Shown: piece after piece, positions 31,371-39,917 of the stretch | Numbering within the stretch: the first letter of the stretch is position 1 | Layout of the letters: every line of letters starts with the position of its first letter | From: an uncultured Collinsella sp. | GTDB taxonomy: Bacteria; Actinomycetota; Coriobacteriia; Coriobacteriales; Coriobacteriaceae | Length of the DNA: 64,000 nt | Assembly: GCA_900757495.1 (NCBI GenBank) | Contig: CAAENX010000013.1 | Span: 67,947-131,946, forward strand | Direction of reading: 5' to 3' | Made by a program: the position numbers and the translations under genes | The notes under the pieces: model-generated | What the model saw: only the letters and a program-made list of their open reading frames with translations | The model's database searches: none | What the model was told of the DNA's origin: nothing

Positions 31371-31922
31371 ATGATTCCCGTCATCATCGGTATCGTTGTT
31401 GTCGTTGTGATTGTCTGCGCCATCGCTGGCATCTACAACAACATGGTCACCAAGCGCAATCGCATTGATAACGCCTGGCAGAACATCGACACGCAGCTGC
31501 AGCGCCGCAACGACCTGATCCCTAACCTAGTCGAGACCGTCAAGGGCTACGCTAAACACGAGCAGGACACGCTTGCCGCCGTGGTCAACGCGCGCAACGC
31601 CGCCGTGAGCGCCACCACGCCCGAAGCCAAGATGGAAGCCGACAACGTGCTGACCGGCGCCCTGCGCCAGCTCTTCGCCGTGGCCGAGGCTTACCCCGAT
31701 CTTAAGGCGAACACCAACTTTACGCAGCTCCAAGCCACGCTCGAAGACACCGAGAACAAGGTGAGCTACGCGCGCCAGAGCTACAACGACTGCGTGCTTA
31801 GCTACAACAACGCCATCCAGACGTTCCCCGCCGTTATCTTTGCCGGCATCTTCCAGTTTAAGGAGCGCCAGGGCTTTGAGGCAGCCGAGGCCGCCCGCCA
31901 GGCACCGACCGTCAAGTTCTAA
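31371..31922 (+). CDS. lemA: LemA-family membrane protein
   Basis: The 183-residue product has one N-terminal helix (IPVIIGIVVVVVIVCAIAGI), then the LemA hallmark NNMVTKRNRIDNAWQNIDTQ followed by LQRRNDLIPNLVETVKGYAKHE. The rest is a helical bundle ending with NNAIQTFPAVIFAGIFQF and the typical tail. LemA proteins sit in the membrane with the helices outside or in the periplasm-like space; their function is poorly defined. A TATACT box at 31304-31309 is a plausible -10. A good terminator follows. No htpX or TPM-domain partner accompanies it here. Confidence 0.9.
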   Translation: MIPVIIGIVVVVVIVCAIAGIYNNMVTKRNRIDNAWQNIDTQLQRRNDLIPNLVETVKGYAKHEQDTLAAVVNARNAAVSATTPEAKMEADNVLTGALRQLFAVAEAYPDLKANTNFTQLQATLEDTENKVSYARQSYNDCVLSYNNAIQTFPAVIFAGIFQFKERQGFEAAEAARQAPTVKF

Positions 31923-31958
31923 CAAGTTGGCAACGCATCCTGAATCGGCTATATGCAT

Positions 31959-31997
31959 AAACCGCTCCGTCGAATGCATACTTCGACGGAGCGGTTT
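31959..31997 (+). terminator. Intrinsic terminator of lemA
   Basis: AAACCGCTCCGTCGA and its complement with a 9-nt loop, followed by CCTTTTTCG, 37 bases after the lemA stop. Confidence 0.9.
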
Positions 31998-32023
31998 CCT
32001 TTTTCGCGTAGGTCCCCCTCTAA

Positions 32024-32234
32024 GCGCCGTGCATTTTTGGGAGTATTCAACATAACCAAGAGCATCGGGCGCCATGACGAAGGCCAAAGACCGCGAATAT
32101 CCCTGCAAATCAAGTGCTGTCGGCCCATAACCCCGCCTATTATTCGCGAAAAGCATCGACGAGCACGGATTTTTGCCCGAACGTCGGTATGCAGGGGCCT
32201 TCGATTGCAGAATACTCGCAAAAATGCACGTCGC
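32024..32234. repeat. Long inverted repeat with 25-bp arms and 161-nt spacer
   Basis: GCGCCGTGCATTTTTGGGAG through 32048 pairs with 32210-32234 (ends AAAAATGCACGTCGC), about 23 of 25 positions. Within the spacer CCCTGCA (32101) and TGCAGGG (32190) and the pair CGCGAATA / TATTCGCG can also pair. No gene is evident in this span. Confidence 0.65.
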
Positions 32235-32265
32235 CACCGCCCCCACATGGCGCGACGCAAAACAA

Positions 32266-32290
32266 AAGCGCGGCCTAAAAGGCCGCGCGC
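32266..32290 (-). terminator. Terminator hairpin downstream of ilvE
   Basis: On the minus strand GCGCGGCC-TTTTA-GGCCGCGC is followed by TTTTGTTTTG. It lies beyond the long hairpin at 32342-32466, downstream of ilvE. Confidence 0.75.
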
Positions 32291-32341
32291 CATCTTTATT
32301 CAGATCTATTTTGCCCGTGACGGCAGCGCCGAGGTAACGCA

Positions 32342-32466
32342 GGCCCGAGGGCGACCTTCCTTTCCGGCGCACTCCGCAGGACGAAAGAACCCCCGCCGCA
32401 CGTAGTGCGCAGCGGGGGTTCTTTCATGTCCGAGGACGCGCCGGAAAGGAAGGTCGCCCTCGGGCC
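32342..32466. repeat. Long double-hairpin element C (29-bp perfect arms, 67-nt core)
   Basis: Arms 32342-32370 and 32438-32466 are perfectly complementary. The 67-nt loop holds an inner hairpin AAAGAACCCCCGC / GCGGGGGTTCTTT and, on the minus strand, CTCGGACA near one end and CCTGCGGAGT near the other, echoing the core of the 12126 element. It directly follows the ilvE stop (32483) on the minus strand. Confidence 0.8.
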
Positions 32467-32482
32467 GGACAGCTAAGACAAA

Positions 32483-33535
32483 TTACGCGACGGTGTAAAC
32501 CCAGTTGTGCTTATCCTCAACAGCACCAGACTGGATGCCCGTCAGGGTCTCGCGGAGCCTCTTCATTACAGGACCGATCTCGGTGTAGCCAGCCGGGAAG
32601 GTCACAGTCTCGTCGGCACCGTAGACCTTGTTGTCGATCTCGCCGACCGGGGAGATAACGGCAGCGGTGCCGCACAGACCGCACTCAACAAAGGTGCCGG
32701 CCTTAACCTCGGCCCACTCGACGGGACGCTGGTCGACGGTCATGCCCAGGTCCTGAGCAACCTGAACGAGCGAACGGCGGGTGATGGAGGGAAGAATGGA
32801 GTCGGTGTGCGACTGCGGGACAACAAGCGTGCCATCTTCCTTCACGAACAGGATGTTGGCGCCACCGGTCTCCTCGACATAGGTGCGGGACTCGGAGTCG
32901 AGATACAGGTTCTCGGCATAGCCCTCGCGGTGAGCCTCCATCGTGGGCCTCAGGGACATGGCGTAGTTGAGGCCGGCCTTGATGTTGCCGGTGCCGTGCG
33001 GTGCGGCGCGGTCGTACTCGGAAACGCGCAGCTTGACAGGCTTGAGGCCGCCCTTAAAGTACGGACCGACCGGGGTCACGAGAATACGGAACGTGTACTC
33101 AGGAGCGGGAGCCACGCCGATCACGTCACCGGAGCCGATCATAAATGGACGCACGTACAGGGTTGCGCCGGAACCGAAGGGCGGAACCCATGCGGCGTTG
33201 GCAGAGACGACCTGCTTGACGGCCTCGACAAACTTATCCTTGGGGAACGGGGGCATCTCCAGACGCTGGGCGGAGTTGTACATACGCTCGGCGTTCATGT
33301 CGGGACGGAAGCAGACGATGCTGCCGTCCTCGGCGGTGTAGGCCTTCAGGCCCTCAAAGACCTCCTGGCAGTAGTGGAAGATACCGCCGCACTCGGAGAC
33401 GTGCAGGGTGTGGTCGGTGGTCAGGCCGCCCTCGTCCCACTCGCCATCCTTCCAATGAGCCTCGTAGCTGTAATCGGTCTTCATGTAGCCAAAGCCGAGG
33501 CTACCCCAATCGATATCTTTCTTCTCGACAGTCAT
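32483..33535 (-). CDS. ilvE: Branched-chain amino acid aminotransferase
   Basis: The 350-residue class IV PLP enzyme has YCQEVFEGLKAYTAEDGSIV near residue 55, GTGNIKAGLNYAMSLRPTME with the PLP lysine in NIKAGLNYA, YVEETGGANILFVKEDGTLV and SILPSITRRSLVQVAQDLGM, all diagnostic of IlvE (BCAT type 2). It interconverts Leu/Ile/Val and their 2-keto acids with glutamate. I chose the ATG at 33533-33535, with AAGGAGC seven bases before it. It is a single gene with element C immediately downstream. Confidence 0.95.
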   Translation of the reverse strand: MTVEKKDIDWGSLGFGYMKTDYSYEAHWKDGEWDEGGLTTDHTLHVSECGGIFHYCQEVFEGLKAYTAEDGSIVCFRPDMNAERMYNSAQRLEMPPFPKDKFVEAVKQVVSANAAWVPPFGSGATLYVRPFMIGSGDVIGVAPAPEYTFRILVTPVGPYFKGGLKPVKLRVSEYDRAAPHGTGNIKAGLNYAMSLRPTMEAHREGYAENLYLDSESRTYVEETGGANILFVKEDGTLVVPQSHTDSILPSITRRSLVQVAQDLGMTVDQRPVEWAEVKAGTFVECGLCGTAAVISPVGEIDNKVYGADETVTFPAGYTEIGPVMKRLRETLTGIQSGAVEDKHNWVYTVA

Positions 33536-33764
33536 ATGTCGCTCCTTACATACGCGGTTGCATACTCGCGAACCCGCACGCAAGGACCGAAGCAGGCCGC
33601 GTCGCAACGTCGCATACCCGGAGCGTAGAGCCGGGCAGGACACGCGGGCAGCATCAAAGCCGATGGCGCGTCGATTCGCATGCAGGTGATTGTACTCCCC
33701 GCACGCCTTGGATAAAACGCTTTTCTTTAACTAAGTAAAGTATTTTCATTTGCCTTCAACACAA

Positions 33765-33796
33765 AAGGCCCGCCATCGAATCCGATGACGGGCCTT
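33765..33796 (-). terminator. Intrinsic terminator of the DedA gene
   Basis: AAGGCCCG(T/C)CATCGG-type stem; on the minus strand it ends in GGGCCTTTTGTG, 29 bases past the dedA stop. Confidence 0.82.
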
Positions 33797-33824
33797 GGAA
33801 TTAACATCCGAAAACAAGCTCGGA

Positions 33825-34472
33825 CTAGGCGTTCTTTTTACCGAGCTTTGCCTTAACCAGGCCGACCACGGTCGGGATAATCGACACGGCGACGATGCCG
33901 ATAATCAGCAGCTCAAAGTGCTCCTGCACAAAGGGGATGCCGCCAAAGAAATAGCCCAGCAGCGTAAAGACCGTCGACCAGGTAATGCCGCCCAGCACGT
34001 TATAGATGACAAAATTGCGCCAATGCATGCCGCCCATACCGGCGATGAAGGGCACAAAGGTGCGGATAAACGGGAAGAAGCGACCCAGGAAGATGGCCAG
34101 GTGACCCCACTTGTCCAAGAAGTCCTCGGACTTTTTAATACGCTCGGGCGTCATGGCCTTGACCTTGCCCGAAGCGATAATCTTTTTGCCAAAGAAGTGA
34201 CCGATCATAAAGTTGCACTGATCGCCCAGGATGGCTGCGGCCCATGCGGTAGCCAGAAGCGCCACGATGTTAAAGCCGCCGTTATGGGCAAAGAAGCCCG
34301 AGGCAAACAGCAGCGAATCGCCGGGAAGGAACGGGAAGAACACCACACCCGTCTCGATAAAGATGATCAGGAACACGCAGCCGTAGGCCATAAGCGGGCC
34401 GGCGGCGATCCAGCTGGCAATCGCGGTGCGCGGGTCTTTGAGCAGCTCGGCGATAAAATTAATGAAACCCAT
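33825..34472 (-). CDS. DedA/VTT-family membrane protein
   Basis: The 215-residue integral membrane protein has the DedA pattern: FIETGVVFFPFLPGDSLLFA (re-entrant loop with FLPGDS), ILGDQCNFMIGHFFGKKI, and FLGRFFPFIRTFVPFIAGMG, where the F-x-R-(F/Y)-x-P-x-x-R motif contains the residues required in E. coli YqjA/YghB. DedA proteins include flippases for undecaprenyl phosphate or other lipids and proton-dependent transporters. I chose the ATG at 34470-34472 (AGAGG upstream). It is a lone gene with its own terminator. Confidence 0.92.
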   Translation of the reverse strand: MGFINFIAELLKDPRTAIASWIAAGPLMAYGCVFLIIFIETGVVFFPFLPGDSLLFASGFFAHNGGFNIVALLATAWAAAILGDQCNFMIGHFFGKKIIASGKVKAMTPERIKKSEDFLDKWGHLAIFLGRFFPFIRTFVPFIAGMGGMHWRNFVIYNVLGGITWSTVFTLLGYFFGGIPFVQEHFELLIIGIVAVSIIPTVVGLVKAKLGKKNA

Positions 34473-34695
34473 GAAGTAAAACCTCTCAGTTGTGGGCGCG
34501 GATACGTCCAAGTTGACCAGTATACGGTTGCGACGCCCCCTCGTGCGCAACCCCACAAAAGCATGACTCCATTACCAGCAAGTTTGCATAACTGACACCT
34601 GTCGCGCAAAGCCGCCAAGATTGCTCTTCCTAATCCCTAGCGAATCGCTATACTTTATTGAATCGCATTGCCATGGCGCTAAGGGAGGGCGGCCA

Positions 34696-35400
34696 GTGAG
34701 CTTTATAAATACCATTCGCGAGGACATCAAGACCGTCCAGGCGCAGGACCCCGCCGCGCAAAATGGTCTGGTCATTTTCCTTTCGTACCCCGGTCTTCAC
34801 GCCAAGTGGAACCACGTGCCCGAGCATTGGCTCTGGGAGCACGGCCACCAATCGCTCGCCCGTGTACTCTCGCAGCTCACCCGCCATATCACCGGCGTCG
34901 AGATTCACCCTGCCGCACAGATCGGCAAACATTTCTTTATCGACCACGCCATGGGCGTCGTCATCGGCGAGACCACCATCGTGGGCGACAACTGCGTGCT
35001 CTACCAGGGCGTCACGCTTGGCGGCACCGGCAACGAGACCGGCAAGCGCCACCCCACCCTGGGCAACAACGTCACCGTGGGCACGGGCGCCAAGGTGCTC
35101 GGCAACATTCGCATCGGCAACAACGTCAAGATCGGCGGCAACTCGGTCGTCGTCAAGGACGTGCCCGACAACTGCACCGTCGTGGGCGTGCCCGGGCGCA
35201 TCATCAAGCGCAACGGCTGCCGCGTGTTCGAGGAGAGCTTCGACGCCAAGCAGCATCGCGAGTACATGCCCGATGATGCCGCCGAGCAGAGCGCCCTCAA
35301 CCGTCAGGGCATCACCGAAAACGCCCGTCGCGTCAAGGAACTCGAGCGAGAGGTGGCTGAGCTCAAAGCCCTCGTCGCCAAGCTCGTGGACGAGCGTTAG
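34696..35400 (+). CDS. cysE: Serine O-acetyltransferase
   Basis: The 234-residue product has an N-terminal helical part (SFINTIREDIKTVQAQDP) followed by a left-handed beta-helix of hexapeptide repeats: GVEIHPAAQIGKHFFIDHAM, VVIGETTIVGDNCVLYQGVT, LGGTGNETGKRHPTLGNNV and IGGNSVVVKDVPDNCTVVGV. The catalytic His is in DHAMGVVIGE and the second His in KRHPTLG. It makes O-acetylserine for cysteine synthesis; this short class is often called EpsC/SAT. I chose a GTG at 34696 because GGGAGG precedes it by seven bases; an ATG 25 codons earlier lacks a ribosome-binding site. A coiled-coil C-terminus (LEREVAELKALVAKL) is additional to the minimal fold. No cysK adjoins. Confidence 0.93.
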   Translation: MSFINTIREDIKTVQAQDPAAQNGLVIFLSYPGLHAKWNHVPEHWLWEHGHQSLARVLSQLTRHITGVEIHPAAQIGKHFFIDHAMGVVIGETTIVGDNCVLYQGVTLGGTGNETGKRHPTLGNNVTVGTGAKVLGNIRIGNNVKIGGNSVVVKDVPDNCTVVGVPGRIIKRNGCRVFEESFDAKQHREYMPDDAAEQSALNRQGITENARRVKELEREVAELKALVAKLVDER

Positions 35401-35438
35401 GGCCGCGGGCAACCGCCACAGCATGAACGCCAGCACAA

Positions 35439-35478
35439 AAGGCGCGCCAGGGAATCCGCCCCCGGCGCGCCTTCTTTT
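35439..35478 (+). terminator. Intrinsic terminator of cysE
   Basis: AAGGCGCGCC ... GGCGCGCCTT with a 14-nt loop, then CTTTTTG. Confidence 0.85.
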
Positions 35479-35482
35479 TGAT

Positions 35483-35510
35483 GTGACATGCGGGACTGTC
35501 CCTTTGTCAC
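35483..35510. repeat. REP-like element (GTGACA...TGTCCCTTTGTCAC)
   Basis: GTGACATGCGGGACTGTCCC followed by TTTGTCAC; the outer GTGACA/TGTCAC pair is as in the palindrome at 8675-8709 but the left arm is degenerate. It lies at the end of the second ABC operon. Confidence 0.6.
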
Positions 35511-35511
35511 C

Positions 35512-37512
35512 TTATGCGAACTGGCTCAGGTAGAGGTCGGCGTAAGCGCCCTCGGCAGCCAGCAGCTCCTTGTGCGTACCCTGCTCGATGATATTGCCGT
35601 GATCCATGACCAGGATGAGGTCGGCATCGACGATCGTCGACAGACGGTGCGCGATCACAAAGCTCGTGCGTCCGCGCATGAGCGCGTCCATGGCGCGGCC
35701 GATGGCGAGCTCGGTGCGCGTGTCCACGCTCGACGTCGCCTCGTCCAGGATGAGGATCGCCGGGTTGTTGAGCAGCACGCGCGCGATGGTCAGCAGCTGA
35801 CGTTGGCCCTGGCTGATGCTCTCGGCATCGTTAGCCACACGCGTGTCGTAGCCCTGCGGCATAGTGCGCACAAAGAAGTCGACCTGCGCGGCGCGCGCAG
35901 CCGCCACGATCTCGTCGCGCGTCGCCTCGGGACAGCCGTAGGCGATGTTTTCGGCAATCGTGCCGTCGAACAGCCAGGCGTCCTGCAACACCATGCCAAA
36001 CTGCTGGCGCAGCTCGCCGCGATCCATACGACTCGTATCCACGCCGTCGAGCGTAATGCGCCCGCCATCGATCTCATAGAAGCGCATGAGCAGGTTGATG
36101 AGCGTGGTCTTACCCGCACCCGTGGTTCCCACCACGGCGATCTTCTGACCCGGCTCGGCGGTAAACGACACGTCGCGCATAAGCGGCTTGTCGGGCGAAT
36201 AGCCAAAGCGCACGTGCTCAAAAGCGACGCGGCCCTCCACCTTGCCCGGCAGCTTGGCGGCGGCCACCGGCAACGGATCGGCCTCCATCTCGGACTCGTC
36301 GAGCAGATCGAACACGCGCTCTGCGCTCGCCAGCGCGCTCTGCAGCGAGTTAAAGGTAAACGACAGCTGCGTCATGGGCTCGGACGCCTCGTAGATAAAC
36401 TGGAAGAACGCCTGGAACACGCCGACGGTCATATGCCCGGCAACCAACATGCTGCAACCCACAAGCGCAATCACGATCTGCGCCAAGCGGCCGATAAAGC
36501 GCACCGCGGGACCGACGGCGTTAATCATAAAGTCGGCCTTGGTGCTCACGCGCGCCAGCTCCTTCGAAGCCTCGTGTACCTCGGCAGAGCTCTGGCGCTC
36601 GCGGTTAAACGCACGAATCACCAGACGGCCCGAGTAGCCTTCCTCGACCACGCTCGTAATCTTGGACACCCACTCCTGGCGCTCGCCCGTCACATCGTGC
36701 GTGCGGCACGACACGACCTTCGTCACCAGCAGCGAAAGCGCCGTAAAGAACAAAAAGACGAGCGTGAGCGGCACGCTAAACACGAACATCACGCTCACGG
36801 CGCCCACCACGGTACCGATCGACACCAGAAGCTGCAGCAGGCCGCGCTGCATGCTCTCGGACATTTTGTCCAAGTCGTTGGTCGCACGGCTGACGACCTC
36901 GCCGGGACGATGCGCGTCAAAGTAGGCAAGCGGCAGACGGTTGAGCTTTTGAGCGATGCGGTTGCGTAGGCGCAGGTTGAGGCGCTCGGCAACGCTCGAC
37001 ATCAAAAAGCTCTGGAGTGCGTAGAACGAGGCGGCGGCGGTCCAAATCATAAAGTAGATGAAGATGGTCCTGCCGCAGTTCTCCCAGGTAATGCTGAAGG
37101 TAGTGTTGTTGGCAAACGCCAGCTTCATATGCCCCCACAGCTCATCGATCACGCGAGCGCTGTAAGCCGGCGCCGCGGTGTTAAAGATGACATAGAACAC
37201 GATGCTCGCGAACACGATATAAAAGCGCCAATGGTCGCCGGCGGCCTCGCTCCACAGGCGGCGCACCGTCGCCCAGGTGTCGCGGGGCGTCTCGTCCTCG
37301 TCCTCGTCGTCAACGTCGCGCATGCGCTCCGCCTCGGCGCGGGCGCGCTCGTCCTCGGCGCGCTCGTTTTCCTCGTAGAGCGCCTGGCGGCGAGCCTCGC
37401 GCTCCGCCGCCTTGGCGGCTTCGTCCAGGCCGGGCGTGGCGCCCGCCTCCTCGACTGTCTCTGCAACCGCGGCGTCATCGGCAATGCCCTGCTTCTTGAG
37501 CTCCTCGGTCAT
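35512..37512 (-). CDS. ABC exporter half-transporter (canonical NBD partner), pair 2
   Basis: The 666-residue fused permease-ATPase has a long N-terminal extension (about 90 residues) very rich in Glu, Ala and Arg that should be helical and cytosolic. The membrane part spans about 115-400. NBD motifs: Walker A GTTGAGKTTLINLL, signature ISQGQRQLL (non-consensus), Walker B AILILDEATSSVD with Glu, and H-loop IAHRLSTIV. The partner gene upstream has the complementary defects. I chose the ATG at 37510-37512, two bases after the partner's TAG, behind GGAGG; the frame allows an ATG three codons earlier that would overlap the partner. Likely a drug or lipid exporter under MarR control. Confidence 0.9.
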   Translation of the reverse strand: MTEELKKQGIADDAAVAETVEEAGATPGLDEAAKAAEREARRQALYEENERAEDERARAEAERMRDVDDEDEDETPRDTWATVRRLWSEAAGDHWRFYIVFASIVFYVIFNTAAPAYSARVIDELWGHMKLAFANNTTFSITWENCGRTIFIYFMIWTAAASFYALQSFLMSSVAERLNLRLRNRIAQKLNRLPLAYFDAHRPGEVVSRATNDLDKMSESMQRGLLQLLVSIGTVVGAVSVMFVFSVPLTLVFLFFTALSLLVTKVVSCRTHDVTGERQEWVSKITSVVEEGYSGRLVIRAFNRERQSSAEVHEASKELARVSTKADFMINAVGPAVRFIGRLAQIVIALVGCSMLVAGHMTVGVFQAFFQFIYEASEPMTQLSFTFNSLQSALASAERVFDLLDESEMEADPLPVAAAKLPGKVEGRVAFEHVRFGYSPDKPLMRDVSFTAEPGQKIAVVGTTGAGKTTLINLLMRFYEIDGGRITLDGVDTSRMDRGELRQQFGMVLQDAWLFDGTIAENIAYGCPEATRDEIVAAARAAQVDFFVRTMPQGYDTRVANDAESISQGQRQLLTIARVLLNNPAILILDEATSSVDTRTELAIGRAMDALMRGRTSFVIAHRLSTIVDADLILVMDHGNIIEQGTHKELLAAEGAYADLYLSQFA

Positions 37513-37513
37513 G

Positions 37514-39250
37514 CTACTCACCTCCCTTCATCTGCGATTCCGCGATAGCGCGGTACACCTCGCAGGTTTTCATGAGCTCGTCGTGCGTGCCCAGGCCCAC
37601 GATCTCGCCGTCTTTGAGCACCACGATCTGATCGGCATGCAAAATAGTCGAGATGCGCTGGGCGATGATGAGCACCGCGGCATCGCACGTCTCGTCCTGC
37701 AGCGCACGGCGCAGCGCCGCATCGGTCTTAAAGTCCAGGGCCGAAAAACTGTCGTCGAAGATATACAGATCGGCATGCTTCATGAGTGCGCGGGCAATCG
37801 CCAGGCGCTGGCGCTGACCGCCCGAGAAGTTCGTGCCGCCCTGGGCCACCGGCGTATCGAGCCCCTGGGGCTGGTCGAGCACAAAGGTGCTCTGGGCAAC
37901 CTCCAGTGCATGGAGCATGTCGGCCTCGGTCGCGTCCTCGTTACCAAAGCGCAGGTTGCTCGCCACCGTACCCGAGAACAGCCATGCCTTTTGCGGCACA
38001 TAGGCGATACGCCCGCGGATGTCGTCTTGCGAAAGGTCGCGCAGGTCGACGCCGTTCAGGCGAATGGCGCCCTTCGTGGCATCGTGGAAGCGAAGCAAGA
38101 GCTTGGCCACCGTTGACTTGCCCGAGCCCGTTGAGCCCACGATCGCGGTCGTCTGTCCGCGGCGGCAGGCAAAACTCAGGCTGCACAGGGTGTCCTCGTC
38201 GGCATCGTCAAAACGGAACGACATGTGGTCGAACACGGCCACCGCGTCGGCGCCGTCTGCGGACTCAGGCGCCCCGTCGCCCAGCGTAGCCTTGCCGTCC
38301 ACAATGCTCGGCTCGATCTCGAGCACCTGTTGCGCACGGTTGAGGCACGCCGCGGCGCGCGGAAGCGTCAGCACCACCATCTGCGCCATCATCACAAAGA
38401 ACAGGATCAGAAGCGCGTACTCCAGCACGGCCGAGATGCTGCCGATTTGCATGGCATGGACGCCCACGCGGTTGCCGCCCACCCACAGCACCGCCACCTC
38501 GGCAATGTTCATCAAAAAGAAGCTGGAGCTGTCGAGACCCACAAACAGGTGGTTGACCTTGATGGCGTTGGCCGCGTAATCGCTAAACACCTCGTCCAGG
38601 CGCTGCTCCTCGTGGCGCTCCTTGTTAAATGCGCGGATGACGCGCACGCCCACGATGTTCTCGCGCAGCACCACGTTCATGTGGTCGATAAAGCTCTGCA
38701 GGCGCATAAAGATCGGCGCGGCGTTGGCAACGGTAAAGACCGCTGCCACCAGCACGATCGCAACGACAACGCCCAGCAGCGTGCCCATGGCAGGATCGAT
38801 AAACCAGGCAAAGATAATGCCCGCCACGGCCAAGAACGGTACCGGCAGCACCAGCTGAATCGTCTGCAGGATCGCTTGCTGGATCACGTTGATGTCGTTG
38901 AGCGAGCGCGTGATCATCGAACCCGTGCCAAAGCGCTCAAAATCGCTGGCGGACAGCTCGAGCGACTTATCGTAGACGGCGTTGCGGATGTCGCAGGCCA
39001 CATTGGCCGCCAGACGGGCCGAAAGATAGCAGCCCAGCACCGCGCCGCCGCTGGCCATGCCGGTCGCGATGAGCATGTACAGACCGTTGCGCAAGATGTA
39101 ATCGACGTCGCCCGTCGTGATGCCCGTGTTGACCATGTTCGCCAACATCGTGGGCACGAGCAGCGTACCGACGTTGTCGATTAGCAGCACCAGCAGCGTC
39201 ACCGCGATCAGACCGCGGTACGGCCTCATAAACCTCATTAAGAGTCGCAT
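37514..39250 (-). CDS. ABC exporter half-transporter (degenerate NBD partner), pair 2
   Basis: The product has 578 residues. Six helices lie between about 15 and 300. The NBD has Walker A GSTGSGKSTVAKLL, signature FSGGQRQRL (consensus), Walker B LYIFDDSFSALD with Asp for the catalytic Glu, and IAQRISTIL with Gln for the H-loop His. This is the inactive-site member of a heterodimeric exporter and is paralogous to the gene at 24695-26548. Its start overlaps the last 13 bases of the MarR gene (GGGGGAGAC precedes the ATG), so the three genes form one operon. Confidence 0.9.
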   Translation of the reverse strand: MRLLMRFMRPYRGLIAVTLLVLLIDNVGTLLVPTMLANMVNTGITTGDVDYILRNGLYMLIATGMASGGAVLGCYLSARLAANVACDIRNAVYDKSLELSASDFERFGTGSMITRSLNDINVIQQAILQTIQLVLPVPFLAVAGIIFAWFIDPAMGTLLGVVVAIVLVAAVFTVANAAPIFMRLQSFIDHMNVVLRENIVGVRVIRAFNKERHEEQRLDEVFSDYAANAIKVNHLFVGLDSSSFFLMNIAEVAVLWVGGNRVGVHAMQIGSISAVLEYALLILFFVMMAQMVVLTLPRAAACLNRAQQVLEIEPSIVDGKATLGDGAPESADGADAVAVFDHMSFRFDDADEDTLCSLSFACRRGQTTAIVGSTGSGKSTVAKLLLRFHDATKGAIRLNGVDLRDLSQDDIRGRIAYVPQKAWLFSGTVASNLRFGNEDATEADMLHALEVAQSTFVLDQPQGLDTPVAQGGTNFSGGQRQRLAIARALMKHADLYIFDDSFSALDFKTDAALRRALQDETCDAAVLIIAQRISTILHADQIVVLKDGEIVGLGTHDELMKTCEVYRAIAESQMKGGE

Positions 39251-39738
39251 GTCTCCCCCTCGCCCTTATCGTCAGCCTCGTTCTCGGCGGCAACTTGCCG
39301 TTTAAATGCCTCGCACTCTTCGTTAAGAACATGGGAGAACTTACCGACCAAGCGCATGATCTCGCGCTGTTCCCACGGCTCGAGCGCCTCGAATGCCTGC
39401 TGCTCGGCCTTTTGCGCCGGCAACGCGTAGCGCTTGGCAAACTGCATACCTTCTGCGGTCAGTCGCACAACCTTGTTCTTACGACTGCCCTCGGCAAACT
39501 CCAACGTCGCAAGCCCTCGCGCCCTAAGCGTCTTGATTGCCGAATTGATGGTCTGCTTGCTATAGAACCATTCGCTTGTCAGACGACTCACGGCGATGCT
39601 GCCGTCCGCCGTGCTGGTGTCGACGAGCATCCAATAGGCGCAATCCGAAAGACCGCAGGTGCGCGAGAACTCCGAATAGATATGGTCGAGTCCATTGAGC
39701 ATCCGGTCGAAATCGACCAGCGTAACCGCACTATTCAT
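39238..39738 (-). CDS. MarR-family transcriptional regulator of the ABC exporter operon
   Basis: The product has 166 residues. The winged-helix region reads SIAVSRLTSEWFYSKQTINS followed by AIKTLRARGLATLEFAEGSR and KNKVVRLTAEGMQFAKRYAL, i.e. recognition helix and wing of a MarR protein, flanked by dimerisation helices. It is the first gene of the operon and overlaps the ABC permease gene, so it almost certainly autoregulates and controls the exporter. Two copies of a 14-base sequence lie in its promoter (39757 and 39791). Confidence 0.87.
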   Translation of the reverse strand: MNSAVTLVDFDRMLNGLDHIYSEFSRTCGLSDCAYWMLVDTSTADGSIAVSRLTSEWFYSKQTINSAIKTLRARGLATLEFAEGSRKNKVVRLTAEGMQFAKRYALPAQKAEQQAFEALEPWEQREIMRLVGKFSHVLNEECEAFKRQVAAENEADDKGEGETCDS

Positions 39739-39756
39739 CTATCCCACCATTCGATT

Positions 39757-39813
39757 GTCCGAGTTTTGACCAATTTACATCTCTACATTAGTCCGAGTTT
39801 TGACTATCGTCAA
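39757..39813 (-). promoter_or_regulatory. Promoter of the marR-ABC operon with duplicated 14-base operator
   Basis: On the minus strand TTGACG (39808-39813) and TAATGT (39785-39790) are 17 bases apart. The spacer ends with GTCAAAACTCGGAC (39791-39804), and an identical 14-mer occurs at 39757-39770, 34 bases downstream (start to start). A repressor bound to the first copy would sit between the -35 and -10 elements. Confidence 0.65.
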
Positions 39814-39854
39814 TAAGCTCGTTATATATGGTCAGCTCTACATAGGCATGTCGA

Positions 39855-39891
39855 CAAAAAAGACCGCCGGCGCGGGGGCGGCGCCGGCGGT
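39855..39891 (-). terminator. Intrinsic terminator of the small orphan gene
   Basis: On the minus strand ACCGCCGGCGC ... GCGCCGGCGGT is followed by CTTTTTTGTCG, 27 bases past the stop at 39918. Confidence 0.9.
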
Positions 39892-39917
39892 TGTGAGAGA
39901 ATATCGATTGCTGGCTG

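Noticed and set aside
35488..36969. A 493-codon plus-strand frame
   Set aside because: Antisense to the ABC exporter gene; compositional shadow.
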